NCBI GenBank assembly: GCA_023228465.1
Contig: JALOBC010000015.1
Coordinates: forward strand, 16,515 to 80,514
DNA length: 64,000 bases
Direction of reading: 5' to 3'
Source of the DNA: Dokdonella sp.
Lineage (GTDB): Bacteria > Pseudomonadota > Gammaproteobacteria > Xanthomonadales > Rhodanobacteraceae
Shown here: piece by piece, positions 19,962-33,681 of the stretch
Layout of the letters: each line of letters opens with the position of its first letter
Position numbering within the stretch: position 1 is the first letter of the stretch
The notes under the pieces: generated by a model
Database searches by the model: none
What the model was told of the DNA's origin: nothing
What the model saw: the letters and a program-made list of their open reading frames with translations, nothing else
Made by a program: the position numbers and the translations under genes

Positions 19962-20495
19962 ATGTCCAGCGCCCTTACCCTCGCTCGCCCCTACGCCCGT
20001 GCCGCCTTCGAGCTGGCGCGGGCCGCGGGCACCTTGCGTGACTGGTCGGAACGGCTCGACTTCGCCGCCACGCTGGTCAACGATCCGCGCGTCGCCCGCC
20101 TGATCAGCGACCCGCGCGTGCCCGAGGCCGACCTGGTGGCGCTCATGTTGCCGCCCGGCGAAGCCGCCGATTCGGAGTTTTCCCGCTTCGTACAGGTGCT
20201 GGTGGACAACGACCGCCTGGCCGTGATGCCCGAGGTGGCGGCGCTGTACTCGGTACTGCGCCAGGATGCCGAACACACCCTGCACGTGCGCCTGCGCTCG
20301 GCGAACGCGGTCGATGCGTCCGAGGTCGACAAGCTCAAGGCGGCGCTCAAGCGGCGCTTCGGGCGCGAGATCGAGATCGAGCAGGAAGTCGATCCGACCA
20401 TGCTGGGTGGCGCCATCATCGACGCCGGCGACGTGGTCATCGATGGCTCCGTGCGCGGCCGCCTGGCGAGGCTGGAGCAGGCACTGGTGAACTGA
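19962..20495 (+). CDS. atpH: ATP synthase subunit delta
   Basis: A 177-residue F1 subunit joining the b stalk to the top of the alpha3beta3 head. The N-terminal helical domain starts [21 protein letters not shown]; the C-terminal [29 protein letters not shown] is the conserved delta signature. Two bases separate it from atpF, implying coupled translation. 107 bases, with a small GCCGG-TCAG-CCGGC hairpin just after the stop, lead to atpA. Confidence 0.97.
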   Translation: MSSALTLARPYARAAFELARAAGTLRDWSERLDFAATLVNDPRVARLISDPRVPEADLVALMLPPGEAADSEFSRFVQVLVDNDRLAVMPEVAALYSVLRQDAEHTLHVRLRSANAVDASEVDKLKAALKRRFGREIEIEQEVDPTMLGGAIIDAGDVVIDGSVRGRLARLEQALVN

Positions 20496-20602
20496 AAGCC
20501 GGTCAGCCGGCGGGAATCGCAGCTCGATCCCCGTTTGCGCGCCGCACTTTCCGAAACGAACCCCCGCGCGCCGCGCCTGCGGCGTGCACCGAGGAAAAAC
20601 CC

Positions 20603-22150
<1,548 letters not shown>

Positions 22151-22154
22151 CGAG

Positions 22155-22250
22155 CCGGGATCGGGAATCGAGAGCCGGGAATCGTGCAAGCGGGTGTGGG
22201 TTCGTCGAGACGTTGCTGACGATTCCCCATTCCCCACTCCCGCCTCCCCG
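22155..22250. repeat. GATTCCC/GGGAATCG-type repeats between atpA and atpG
   Basis: The gap holds GGGATCGGGAATCGAGAG, GCCGGGAATCG and ATTCCCCATTCCCCACTCCC, i.e. near-repeated 8-9 base units in both orientations. The same string type appears between atpD and atpC (24771-24798) and between tldD and tldE. Confidence 0.7.
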
Positions 22251-22274
22251 CAGCGGGCATAGCGAGCGAAGAAC

Positions 22275-23138
22275 ATGGCTGGTGCAAGAGAAATCCGTAC
22301 CAAGATCAAGAGCGTCCACAACACCCGCAAGGTGACCGGGGCGCTGGAGATGGTGTCGGCATCAAAGATCAGGAAGGCGCAGGATCTGATGCGCGCCTCG
22401 CGTCCGTACGCGCGTGCGATGCGCCAGGTGATCGGCCACATCGCGCGCGCCAACACCGAGGTGAAGCATCCCTTCCTGGTGGCCCGCGAGGAGGTCAAGC
22501 GCGTCGGTTACGTGATCATATCGACCGACCGCGGCCTGTGTGGCGGGCTCAATTCGAACCTGTTCCGCAAGATGCTGAGGGAGATCCGCAGCTGGCACGA
22601 GAAGGGTGTGGCGGTCGATGTCGTGTGCATCGGTCAGAAGGCCACGCAGTTCTTCCGCCGCCTGGACGTCAACATGGTCGGCAGCGTCACCCACCTGGGC
22701 GAACGACCGCAGATTGCCCAGCTCATCGGCGTGATCAAGGTGATGCTCGACGAGTACACCGCCGGCAACGTCGATCGGCTGAGCCTCGTCTACAACGACT
22801 TCATCAACACGATGACGCAGAAGGCGACCATCGACGCGCTGCTGCCGCTGCCGCCGTCGGATGACATCGCCTCGGTGCACGGCTGGGACTACATCTACGA
22901 ACCGGACGCGGAAAGCGTGCTCGAACACGTGCTCACGCGCTACATCGAGTCGCTGGTGTACCAGGCCGTGCTGGAAAACCTCGCCAGCGAGCACGCCGCA
23001 CGCATGGTGGCAATGAAGAGTGCCTCGGACAACGCCACCAAGGCCATCGAATCGCTGACGCTGGTTTACAACAAGGCGCGCCAGGCCGCGATCACGCAGG
23101 AGATCAGCGAGATCGTCGGCGGTGCAGCGGCGGTATGA
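22275..23138 (+). CDS. atpG: ATP synthase F1 subunit gamma
   Basis: The 287-residue rotor shaft. N-terminal helix [31 protein letters not shown] and C-terminal helix ...[22 protein letters not shown] form the coiled coil that turns in the alpha3beta3 head; [15 protein letters not shown] is the Rossmann-like middle segment. Length equals the E. coli protein. Start ATG at 22275. Confidence 0.98.
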   Translation: MAGAREIRTKIKSVHNTRKVTGALEMVSASKIRKAQDLMRASRPYARAMRQVIGHIARANTEVKHPFLVAREEVKRVGYVIISTDRGLCGGLNSNLFRKMLREIRSWHEKGVAVDVVCIGQKATQFFRRLDVNMVGSVTHLGERPQIAQLIGVIKVMLDEYTAGNVDRLSLVYNDFINTMTQKATIDALLPLPPSDDIASVHGWDYIYEPDAESVLEHVLTRYIESLVYQAVLENLASEHAARMVAMKSASDNATKAIESLTLVYNKARQAAITQEISEIVGGAAAV

Positions 23139-23166
23139 GTGCGATCGTCGTTGATCGCGAGGATCA

Positions 23167-23191
23167 AGAAGCGGCCATCCGTGGCGCACTG
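23167..23191. repeat. Second copy of the atpB-atpE hairpin motif, in the atpG-atpD gap
   Basis: GCGGCCATCCGTGGCGCAC within flanks AGAA and CTG matches 18834-18859 over 25 bases with a single base missing. The lost C shortens the stem. Confidence 0.75.
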
Positions 23192-23200
23192 TCAAAATAA

Positions 23201-24694
<1,494 letters not shown>

Positions 24695-24770
24695 TCGGCG
24701 TTCTGCTCCGGCAATCGGGGTGGGTGAGTGGGGACTCGTCAACAGCGACACGCCGACGACCCGCTGCGAC

Positions 24771-24798
24771 CATTCCCGATTGCCGATTCCCCATTCCA
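24771..24798. repeat. CATTCCCGATTGCCGATTCC-type repeat between atpD and atpC
   Basis: Three consecutive variants of an ATTCCC/GATTCC unit just upstream of the atpC ribosome site, matching the elements at 22155-22250. Confidence 0.65.
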
Positions 24799-24826
24799 GT
24801 CGAACGAGCGAAGCGAGAGAGAACCC

Positions 24827-25249
24827 ATGGCCACCATCCGATGTGACATCGTCAGCGCCGAGTCAGAAATCTTCCGCGGCACGGCGCAAATGGTCATTGC
24901 GACCGGCGAGATGGGCGAGCTCGGCATCGCGCCGCGTCACGCACCACTGATCACCCGCCTCAAGCCCGGCCAGGTGCGCGTACTGCTGGAAGGCGGCGAG
25001 GAACAGTTCTTCTACGTTTCCGGCGGCATGCTGGAAGTGCAGCCGAACCTCGTCACCGTGCTGGCCGACACCGCGATCCGCGCCAGGGATCTCGACGAAG
25101 CCGCGGCGCGCAATGCCAAGGCCGAAGCCGAGCGCGCGCTTGCCGATCGCTCCGACGCCCTGTCGGTCGCCCAGGCACAGGCCCAGCTCGCCCAGGCGAT
25201 GGCCCAGCTGCAGGCCCTGGAAAAGCTGCGCCGCACGCTGAAGCGCTGA
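24827..25249 (+). CDS. atpC: ATP synthase F1 subunit epsilon
   Basis: A 140-residue central-stalk subunit and inhibitor of ATP hydrolysis. The N-terminal beta-sandwich ([18 protein letters not shown]...[19 protein letters not shown]) and C-terminal two-helix region rich in Ala, Arg and Gln are standard. Start ATG at 24827, chosen by family length over a start at 24728. It is the last gene of the atp operon; I see no clear terminator after it. Confidence 0.97.
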   Translation: MATIRCDIVSAESEIFRGTAQMVIATGEMGELGIAPRHAPLITRLKPGQVRVLLEGGEEQFFYVSGGMLEVQPNLVTVLADTAIRARDLDEAAARNAKAEAERALADRSDALSVAQAQAQLAQAMAQLQALEKLRRTLKR

Positions 25250-25340
25250 GCCCGCCCTCTTCGCTGAATCGACGCCGCCGGCGCAAGCTGGCGCTGTCAT
25301 TGGCGCGGGGCCCGCGCTGCAGGCATGCTCTACTGGCGCA

Positions 25341-26738
25341 ATGAAGCTGCCCGTCCTGCCCTCCCGCTGGCCCCGCCTGCTGCTGGTCCTGCTCATCGTG
25401 CAGGCGCCGCTGATCTTCAACCCCGGCTGGTTCAGCCACGACGAACTGCAGTGGGCCGCGCGCGCGGACGTCGCGCACTTTCGCGATCTGCCCTGGGTTC
25501 CGTGGGGCGATCTGGCCGCCTTCCAGTACCGCCCGCTGACCTTCAACCTGTGGCTGGTGCTGTCCTGGCTCGCCTTCGCGACGCCCTGGCTCATGCACGG
25601 ACTGTTCGTGATGCTGGGGAGCATCAATGCGCTGCTGATTGCAGCCGTGCTGCGCGCGGCTGCCGTTCCATCACGTACCGCCGCGGCTGCGGCCATCGTC
25701 TTCGTGCTCACGCCCTACGTGGTGTACGTGCACGGCTGGGTCGGTACGCTCGCCGACCTGCTGGTGCTGCTCGCCGGACTGGGCGCCCTGCGCCTGCTGC
25801 AGGTTTCCGCGCACGCGCCGTGGGCGCGCCAGGCAATGGCCACCGTACTGGTCGCACTCCTGGTCGCAATGGCCCTGCTGGCCAAGGAATCGGCCATCGT
25901 GCTTCCCGCGCTGCTGCTGCCGGCACTCTACCGTCACCCGCGCCCACGCCGGGCCCTGGCGATGATTGCACTCGCCAGCCTGCCTGTCCTGGGCTATCTG
26001 GCGCTGCGTTTCGCAACGCTCCTCGGCGCACCAGGCGCGCATGAAGGTTATGCCTGGGCCTGGCCAAACCTGCCGGCACGCCTGGCCGAGTACCTCCTGT
26101 TCCCTTTCATGCCGTCGCTGTTCGAGGTGGGTACCACCCTGGCCAAGAGCCCCGCGCGCCTGGCGGCAGCCGCGGCCTGCCTGGCTGCCCTGCTTGCCGC
26201 GCTGGCATGGCGCGGCTGGCGCTGGCCGCTGGCCTGGCTGGCCCTGGTGGTCGCGCTGCTGACACCGGTGCTGATCCTGGCCACCAGCTCCGGCCAGTAC
26301 GCCTATCTCGCCAGCGCGGCCGCCGTCGGCCTCGCAGCCGCCGCCTGGCCGCGCCTCGCACGCGCGCCACGCATCGCGCTCAGCGGTGCCAGCGTCGTGG
26401 TCATCGTGCACGGCCTCGCCGTCATGGCCGCGATGGTGCAGGTCGGCCAGATCCAGCACAGGTTCGATGCCGACCTGCGCGCCATCCTGGCCAGCGGCAT
26501 CGAAGCGCCTGCCATCGCCCCGGCAGCCGACGCCCGGGCCTGGATGCTGCGCCGCTTCCTGCACCAGGTGCCCCGGTACGCCGGGGCACGAATCGCCCAG
26601 CCGGGCCAGGCACCCAGGTACATCATGCAGCGCAATGGGCATCTGCTGCCGGCGCCTGCCCAGGCGTCCCCTGGCCCGTCCATGGCCCCGGTCCCGCGTG
26701 CCGCTGGGGAATCTGCAAGGCGCGACCAGAGCTGGTAG
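25341..26738 (+). CDS. Polytopic membrane protein, possible GT-C-fold glycosyltransferase
   Basis: A 465-residue protein with about ten membrane segments. The first luminal loop after helix 1 carries WFSHDELQWAARADV with an Asp-Glu pair, where GT-C transferases (PMT, ArnT types) keep their acidic catalytic residue. I cannot assign a substrate. It lies 91 bases after atpC and could be read through from it. Function is inferred only from topology. Confidence 0.7.
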   Translation: MKLPVLPSRWPRLLLVLLIVQAPLIFNPGWFSHDELQWAARADVAHFRDLPWVPWGDLAAFQYRPLTFNLWLVLSWLAFATPWLMHGLFVMLGSINALLIAAVLRAAAVPSRTAAAAAIVFVLTPYVVYVHGWVGTLADLLVLLAGLGALRLLQVSAHAPWARQAMATVLVALLVAMALLAKESAIVLPALLLPALYRHPRPRRALAMIALASLPVLGYLALRFATLLGAPGAHEGYAWAWPNLPARLAEYLLFPFMPSLFEVGTTLAKSPARLAAAAACLAALLAALAWRGWRWPLAWLALVVALLTPVLILATSSGQYAYLASAAAVGLAAAAWPRLARAPRIALSGASVVVIVHGLAVMAAMVQVGQIQHRFDADLRAILASGIEAPAIAPAADARAWMLRRFLHQVPRYAGARIAQPGQAPRYIMQRNGHLLPAPAQASPGPSMAPVPRAAGESARRDQSW

Positions 26739-26949
26739 AGTGTGTCCCAGTTCACACTTCTGCCGTGAGCACGTACCGGCAGTCACCGTGGCCTGCGCCA
26801 CTGATGTGAATTACCACGCAGATTACACTGCTTCCCGGTTGCCGGAACTCGTCAGGCAACTCTGCGGCACGACGCTCTTCGTGCAATCCATGAAAAGCGC
26901 GCAATCCCGGCAGGGATTGCACTGTTCGTGAATTCGACAGGAGTAGGCG
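26739..26949. other. Leader region of the paired secreted-protein genes
   Basis: A weak hairpin AGTGTG...CACACT (26739-26758) directly follows the upstream stop. A perfect hairpin GCAATCCC-GGCA-GGGATTGC (26901-26920) lies 30 bases before the ATG at 26950, close enough to affect initiation. A TTACACT string near 26822-26828 could be part of a promoter. Confidence 0.45.
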
Positions 26950-27534
26950 ATGAACGTTCGATTGAGCATCCACCCCCTTTGCCTCGCCGCAGTGCTGGCG
27001 CTGGCCCTACCCGCCGCTGCCCAGGCAATCGACGGCCCGAATGGCCCCCCCTCGTTCGATCCCGCACTGATGCAGTTTCAGGCCGAATCGACAAATGATG
27101 CTGCAACGCCGCTGGCCACCGACAGTTATTACTTCATTCCGGCCAGCGCCTTCAATCGCATACAGAGCAATACCGAGACCACCTACGTTGCCGGTGGCTG
27201 CATCCGCATCACCGGCGGATTCCGCTTCGCCACGACCGACATGCAGATCCCTACCGGGTCGAGCATCTACGGCCTGCGTGTGTACTACAAGGATACCGAC
27301 GCCAGCAACATGGTCAGGGGCTGGATCACGACCTACGATGGCAACTCGGTGTATGACGAACTGGTGGCGGTGGAAAGCGAAGTGTCAGTCGGCCATGGGT
27401 CGAAATATCTGGGCGTCACCCCCAGGCCCATAGTCGACAACTTCGCCCATGCCTACTCGATCGACATCGGGCAAACCGGATCATCGGCCAGCACGGCATT
27501 CTGCGGTGCGCGCGTCTTCTACAGCACGCCGTGA
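26950..27534 (+). CDS. Secreted protein of unknown function, paralogue 1
   Basis: A 194-residue protein with a Sec signal peptide (cleavage near AAAQA, about residue 26). The mature part has YYFIPASAFNRI, a GGCIR motif, LRVYYKDTDASNMVRGWITTYD, AYSIDIG and a C-terminal FCGARVFY. The next gene has the same order of motifs, so the two arose by tandem duplication; two cysteines are shared and may form a disulfide. AGGAG lies 7 bases before the ATG. No family recognised. Confidence 0.8.
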   Translation: MNVRLSIHPLCLAAVLALALPAAAQAIDGPNGPPSFDPALMQFQAESTNDAATPLATDSYYFIPASAFNRIQSNTETTYVAGGCIRITGGFRFATTDMQIPTGSSIYGLRVYYKDTDASNMVRGWITTYDGNSVYDELVAVESEVSVGHGSKYLGVTPRPIVDNFAHAYSIDIGQTGSSASTAFCGARVFYSTP

Positions 27535-27542
27535 GGTGCACC

Positions 27543-28085
27543 ATGAAACACAATGGATTCTGGTTATGGCTCGGGATCGCCCTGGCTCTGCCCGCCGGCA
27601 TGGCCATGGCAGGCCCGGCGCCCGATGCACCGCAAGCGCCCACGGCCACGCGCTGGATGTTCATTCCGGCCTCCTCATTCGTCCCGCGCAGCTCCAATTC
27701 GATCTACGACTACCACAGCGGCGCGTGCGTATCGGCAGCAACAGGCGTGACGCTGGTACACAAGTTGCTGCCACCCAACGGCGCGAATCTGCGCTACATG
27801 CGGCTCTATTACCTCGACAATTCCGGCGCCACCAGAATGAGCGGATTCGTCTCGTCCTATGATGCCGCAGGCACACTGACGGATCTCACCCAGGTGCGCT
27901 CGTCCAATCGGGGTGATTATTCCTCCAGCCTCTCGCCGGCCATCAACCACATCGTCGATCGTGTCGACACGAACTACGCAATCAACCTCCGTTTTGAGAG
28001 CGATTCCGATTCGATCTTCGTGGACAGCTTCGAAACCGCGCCGACCATGCGCTTCTGCGGCGTGCGCATGATGTGGGACGAGTAG
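27543..28085 (+). CDS. Secreted protein of unknown function, paralogue 2
   Basis: A 180-residue protein with a Sec signal peptide (cleavage near AMAG, about residue 22). It parallels paralogue 1: WMFIPASSFVPR, GACVS, MRLYYLDNSGATRMSGFVSSYD, NYAINLR, FCGVRMMW. Unlike paralogue 1 it contains DSIFVDSFE shortly before the C-terminal FCG, an IFxDGFE-like motif. The ATG at 27543 follows the upstream stop by 8 bases with GAGGTG as ribosome site overlapping that stop, so the two are co-translated. Confidence 0.8.
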   Translation: MKHNGFWLWLGIALALPAGMAMAGPAPDAPQAPTATRWMFIPASSFVPRSSNSIYDYHSGACVSAATGVTLVHKLLPPNGANLRYMRLYYLDNSGATRMSGFVSSYDAAGTLTDLTQVRSSNRGDYSSSLSPAINHIVDRVDTNYAINLRFESDSDSIFVDSFETAPTMRFCGVRMMWDE

Positions 28086-28102
28086 CGTCCCGCCCGAAGG
28101 AA

Positions 28103-28131
28103 GCGGCGCCCGTGGGACTCGCGGGCGCCGC
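28103..28131 (+). terminator. Ten-base-stem hairpin after the secreted pair
   Basis: GCGGCGCCCG and CGGGCGCCGC pair perfectly with a 9-base loop, 17 bases after the stop. There is no T-run, so termination may be inefficient or factor-dependent. Confidence 0.45.
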
Positions 28132-28230
28132 CCCGGATCAAGGCCGGTTGTACCTGGCATGTCATGTGGCGAACCCCTCCGGTTCTTCACCTTCCTGGCG
28201 AATGGCTCTGGTCGTCACCTGACGGGGCCC

Positions 28231-28500
28231 GGTGGATTCAATTCTGAAGTGCACCACTCACGCAGTGAGGTGGCGCAGGTGCGGTAGCCTGTGCAGCTTC
28301 ACCGCCAAGTGGAACCACACATGGGCTACGCGCACCTGAGCCAGGACGAACGCTACCAGATTCAGTGCCTGCATGACGGAGGTTTCGCCGCTCGGCAGAT
28401 TGCTCACGAGCTGCAGCAGTCGCCGAGCACGATCAGCCGCGAGTTGGCATGTAACGCGGGCAAGGAGGGCGACTACCGGGCACGCCAGGCGCATCGGCCG
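28231..28500 (+). mobile_element. IS30-family insertion sequence remnant
   Basis: The left part of an IS30-type element: a presumed terminal inverted repeat region with ATTCAATTCTGAAGTGCACC (28236-28255), then the start of the transposase gene. The rest is missing; ordinary chromosomal sequence resumes by about 28500. The exact borders and the right end could not be fixed; TGAATTGCACG at 28508-28518 may be a scrap of the other end. Confidence 0.6.
28321..28497 (+). pseudogene. IS30-family transposase, N-terminal fragment
   Basis: About 59 residues of an IS30 transposase from the ATG at 28321: MGYAHLSQDERYQIQ, then the helix-turn-helix GGFAARQIAHELQQSPSTISREL and YRARQAH. A full protein is about 320-380 residues with a C-terminal DDE integrase domain, wholly absent here. 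The frame stays open to 28632 but its translation no longer resembles the family. Clearly a dead remnant. Confidence 0.85.
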
Positions 28501-28591
28501 CACAGGCTGAATTGCACGTTGACGCCCGTTTGCGCGCCCCAGTCGGCGAGCGCCGTTGTCGTTTCCAGGCGCGCGATGGCGAGAAGGACCG

Positions 28592-30241
<1,650 letters not shown>

Positions 30242-30669
30242 CGGACGGATCACCTGTTTGGGCACAAGACCAGGGTCATCGGGCAGGAAGCCGCACGCAT
30301 TGGCGGCGCGCTGACGGCACGACAGTGGACCTTCCTGGCTATGCGTGGCAAGTGTCGATCGCACGACTCGCCAGCGCCGAACCGCGGGCGGCACGATCGG
30401 CGGCATTGGATCGACTCGTTTGCCGCTCGCGCGGCTTTCGGCAGGGTGCGGGGTGGGTGGTGATGGCATCAGGCGGGGGCCGGCGTCGCAAGTGGTGCGC
30501 CTGCACGGCGTCGATTGCGCGCCGACGCCCGCACGGGCGCACCTGGCGTCGAACCGTGCCACGCGCATGCGCGGCCCGGATACCCACCAGCCGCCAATCG
30601 AGCGCCATGAGCCACCTTGCCGCTGGTTTACGCCCATGTAAGGGCAATCCACCGAAACCGAGGCGTGTG
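30242..30669. other. Divergent gap between the M28 peptidase and FG-GAP protein genes
   Basis: 428 bases, GC-rich. Several frames are open, but none has a ribosome site plus family resemblance. It must hold the promoters of both flanking genes; I could not identify them with confidence. Confidence 0.4.
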
Positions 30670-31746
30670 ATGAACAGAACATCGTTGGTCTGCTTGTCCC
30701 TGATGTCGATGATGTCCCTGTTGTGCTGGAGCGACCGTGCATTGGCCGTTGCCGCAGAGGCTTGCCCCGATCCCATCTTCATCCAGTCCTTCGACGACGC
30801 TACGGCAGTCGTGTGTCCACGTCCGAAGGCGCGTTTTGACTGCTTTGGCAGTTACGCAACGAGCTTTGGCGCACTTTCCTCGACGGGTGCCGGCCAGCCG
30901 ATCCTGTGGACCATTGCCAGCAATGGCGGTCCCCCTGCCGCACCGATTTCCGTCGAGTTCGGCTCGTCATCGAGCAACGGCGTTGCCGAAGCCGATTTCG
31001 ACGGCGATGGAGTATTCGATGTTGCGGTATACGACATCGACGTTGGCGGCTTCAGCTACCTGCCCTCCAGTGGTGGCGCAGCGGTGACGATTACGTGGAG
31101 CAGCAACCCCAGCACCGATTTCTACACTGTGGTGGGTGATTATGACTGCGATGGAAAGTCCGATCCGACCTACGTCCGCTATGCAGGCGGGGCGATCGAA
31201 TGGGTCATCAACACCAGTGGTCCTGGACCTGACCGGGCAGTCACTTTCGGCTCGTGGACGACCGACTACGTGCTCGCCGGGATGGATTGGGACGGCGATG
31301 GCTGCGATGACCTGGGAACGGTCCGGATCGACGGCGCCAGCAACATGACCTGGCGCATTGGTGACGCCAGCAGCGGTGCATTGTTGCTGCAGCAGGTCTG
31401 GGGCAACCGCAGTACCGATTTCATCGTTCCCGGCGACTATCTCGGGGACGAACGGGCCGATTTCGCCATTTGGCGCTCCTTTGGCGCGGGCACCAGCGGG
31501 GAATGGCTGATCAAGGAAAACGGTGGGCCAGGCTCCCTGGCCCAAGTCTTCGGCACCCCCGGCGACTATGCCGTGCGTGACCTGGCGCTGCGCGGAGACT
31601 TCGACGGCGATGGCAAGGACGACATCGCGGTCAGGAAGAACGGCACGGCCATTTGGCAGTGGCGGCGCAGTTCCGACGCGGTGATCGACCAGGCGACGGT
31701 GGGCACGCCAAGCGGCTTTCCGATTCCTGCTACGGGCGTCCAATAG
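30670..31746 (+). CDS. Secreted FG-GAP/VCBS-like repeat protein with calcium-binding loops
   Basis: A 358-residue protein with a signal peptide (about residues 1-26). The mature part has repeated acidic loops of the form D-x-D-x-D-G: ADFDGDGVFD, GDYDCDGKSD, MDWDGDGCDD, GDFDGDGKDD, plus GDYLGDERAD. Spacing of about 55-60 residues is typical of integrin-like FG-GAP/VCBS propellers, so calcium binding is likely. PDPIFIQSFDD near the mature N-terminus resembles the IFxDGFE motif. GAGG lies 6 bases before the ATG. Substrate or adhesion role unknown. Confidence 0.82.
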   Translation: MNRTSLVCLSLMSMMSLLCWSDRALAVAAEACPDPIFIQSFDDATAVVCPRPKARFDCFGSYATSFGALSSTGAGQPILWTIASNGGPPAAPISVEFGSSSSNGVAEADFDGDGVFDVAVYDIDVGGFSYLPSSGGAAVTITWSSNPSTDFYTVVGDYDCDGKSDPTYVRYAGGAIEWVINTSGPGPDRAVTFGSWTTDYVLAGMDWDGDGCDDLGTVRIDGASNMTWRIGDASSGALLLQQVWGNRSTDFIVPGDYLGDERADFAIWRSFGAGTSGEWLIKENGGPGSLAQVFGTPGDYAVRDLALRGDFDGDGKDDIAVRKNGTAIWQWRRSSDAVIDQATVGTPSGFPIPATGVQ

Positions 31747-31929
31747 GGGGCGTCGACGTTCGCGCAGCGTGCCGCAGGCGAGTGAAATGCAAGGAGGCGC
31801 CCAGGCAGCCTGAACCTGGCGGCTGCGGACGGACGGCTGGCAAGACAGTGCGCGCAGTCGGCGCACGCACTCGCGAGAGCGATCTCCATGCAACCACTGC
31901 GCTCCGGCGACGATCACGGAAAGTCGGCC

Positions 31930-33513
31930 TTACCCCCTCTTCAACGCCTGCCGCAGGGGATCCAGCAACGCGCCATAGCGCGGCGCACGTGCCGTATCGC
32001 GGCGAATGGGCTGGCGCACCTGGCTGGCGCTGGCGGTGCGCACGCTGCGTTCGGCTTCGAAGTAGCGCAGGCAGACGGGATCGAAGGGCAGGCCGCAGAA
32101 CTCGAGCAGGGCGCGGGTTTCGCCTTCGGTGTCGGCCACCAGCGCTTCGTAGGACTGGCCGCGGATGTGTTCTGGATGGCGCGCCTGCCAGTGCTGCATG
32201 GTGTCCGCGTAGTCGTGATAGCAGGCAGCGAGGTCGCCAAGGTCGTAGCTGTATTCATGGCCGGCCCAGAAGATCTGGCGAAAGCAGGACAGGCAGGTTT
32301 CCACGGGGTCGCGACGGCAATCGATGATGTGCGCGCCGGGCAGCATGGCGCGGATGGCACCGACCAGCATCCAGTTGCCGGGCGTCTTGTCGGTGAAGCG
32401 CGGGCGTCGTTCGCGCCATTTCGCGGTGCGTGCCAGGTACGCCTTACCGAGTCGCTGCCAGTCATCCGGCGTGGCCTCGCTCACCCAGGCCGGAAAGGGC
32501 CTGCCGCGGCGGCGCGATTCCTCGCCGATCAGCATGCCAAGGTCGGTCAGTTCGCTGCCGCCCTCGACCTGCGGATGGGCGGCGAGAATCTGCTCGGTGA
32601 GCGTTGAACCCGAGCGCGGCAGGCTGACGACGAAGATGACTTCGCCACCGAGGGCGGCATCCGGCGCGCCGGCCACCGGGCCATCGAAGCTGGCGCGCAT
32701 CGCGCCGACCCAGGCGCGGAAGGCCGCGGCATTCCACGGGAAGCGCTGGCGTCCGAGCCGGTTCGCGGCGAGGTAGGCAGCAAAGGCGTCGGCGTGACGG
32801 TCGGCATCTTCCAACGCCTTGGCATGGGCGAACCCAAGGCCAATGCGCTCGTCCAGCGGCAATTCGCCGTGCCCACAGGCGGCCTCGAGCGCGGCCAGAT
32901 CAGCCGCTCCGAAACGCACCGCCTTGAGGTTGGCCAGACCCCACCAGGCGTGGCCCGAAAGCGGCGAAGCGGCCAGCACCTGGCGATACTGCGCTGCGGC
33001 AGCGTCGCTGCGCCCCAGCATCATCAGGGATTCGGCCAGCAGGAAGCGCGCCGACTGCATGCCCGGCTCCAGCGCCAGTGCCTGTTCCAGCGGTGCCAGC
33101 GACTCATCCAGCCTGGCCTGCAGCTGCAGCAGTTTGCCAAGGTTGTACCAGCCGCCTGCCGAGTGTGGTGCGAGCGTGCAGGACTGGCGCAGGGCAGCCT
33201 CGGCGGCGCCATGCTCGCCGGCATCGGCGAGCACGCCGCCGAGCTGCGCCAGGATCGCCGGATCGCGCGGGCGCAGGATCGCCGCGCGGCGCAAGGCGGT
33301 CGCGGCTTCGCCCGAACGCCCCAGGGCCGCCAGCGACAGGGCGTGTGCGCACAGCAGCTGTGGATCGTCTGGCACGGCACGCCGGGCCGCAGCGAAACAG
33401 CGCTCGGCGCTGAGCGGATCACGCTCGGCAAGTTTTTGCCGGCCGAGCCGGAACTGGCGCAGGGCCTCCGCCGCCGCAGGCGTGGCGGGAAATCGGGCGT
33501 CTTGCTCGGACAT
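31930..33513 (-). CDS. TPR-repeat sulfotransferase
   Basis: A 527-residue protein. The N-terminal half (about residues 15-210) consists of tetratricopeptide-like helices (YNLGKLLQLQARLDESLAPLEQALALEPGM). The C-terminal half is a sulfotransferase: the 5'-phosphosulfate loop VVSLPRSGSTLTEQIL at about residue 290, RFTDKTPGNW, and IIDCRRDPVETCLSCFRQ as the 3'-phosphate site. It would transfer sulfate from PAPS to a protein tyrosine or glycan. The ATG at 33513 is preferred to one at 33597. It lies next to the polysaccharide locus but points away from it, so sulfation of the polysaccharide is only a possibility. Confidence 0.9.
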   Translation of the reverse strand: MSEQDARFPATPAAAEALRQFRLGRQKLAERDPLSAERCFAAARRAVPDDPQLLCAHALSLAALGRSGEAATALRRAAILRPRDPAILAQLGGVLADAGEHGAAEAALRQSCTLAPHSAGGWYNLGKLLQLQARLDESLAPLEQALALEPGMQSARFLLAESLMMLGRSDAAAAQYRQVLAASPLSGHAWWGLANLKAVRFGAADLAALEAACGHGELPLDERIGLGFAHAKALEDADRHADAFAAYLAANRLGRQRFPWNAAAFRAWVGAMRASFDGPVAGAPDAALGGEVIFVVSLPRSGSTLTEQILAAHPQVEGGSELTDLGMLIGEESRRRGRPFPAWVSEATPDDWQRLGKAYLARTAKWRERRPRFTDKTPGNWMLVGAIRAMLPGAHIIDCRRDPVETCLSCFRQIFWAGHEYSYDLGDLAACYHDYADTMQHWQARHPEHIRGQSYEALVADTEGETRALLEFCGLPFDPVCLRYFEAERSVRTASASQVRQPIRRDTARAPRYGALLDPLRQALKRG

Positions 33514-33645
33514 CGACGACTGGCTCGCAAATGGACAGCTCACACGCTGCAAGCCGCTGAGCTTAGCAAGCCCGCCGGCACACCACAGCGCCACCACTCG
33601 CTCCGTTCACCCCGCGGGCGGCGCCGGGTGTGGAGGAAACCGAGC

Positions 33646-33651
33646 TAGAAT
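33646..33651 (+). promoter_or_regulatory. -10 box (TAGAAT) of glmU
   Basis: GCTAGAATG at 33644-33652 contains TAGAAT (5/6 of consensus), 30 bases before the GTG of glmU. The same 9-base context occurs at queD. No good -35 at the expected distance. Confidence 0.45.
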
Positions 33652-33681
33652 GCCCGCCTGCACAGAACGTGGGGAGTTTCC

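Noticed and set aside
28508-28535. Right inverted repeat of the IS30 element
   Set aside because: TGAATTGCACG only loosely matches the left end, too weak to fix the border.
30242-30669. Several open frames in the M28/FG-GAP gap
   Set aside because: None has both a plausible start and a protein-like translation.
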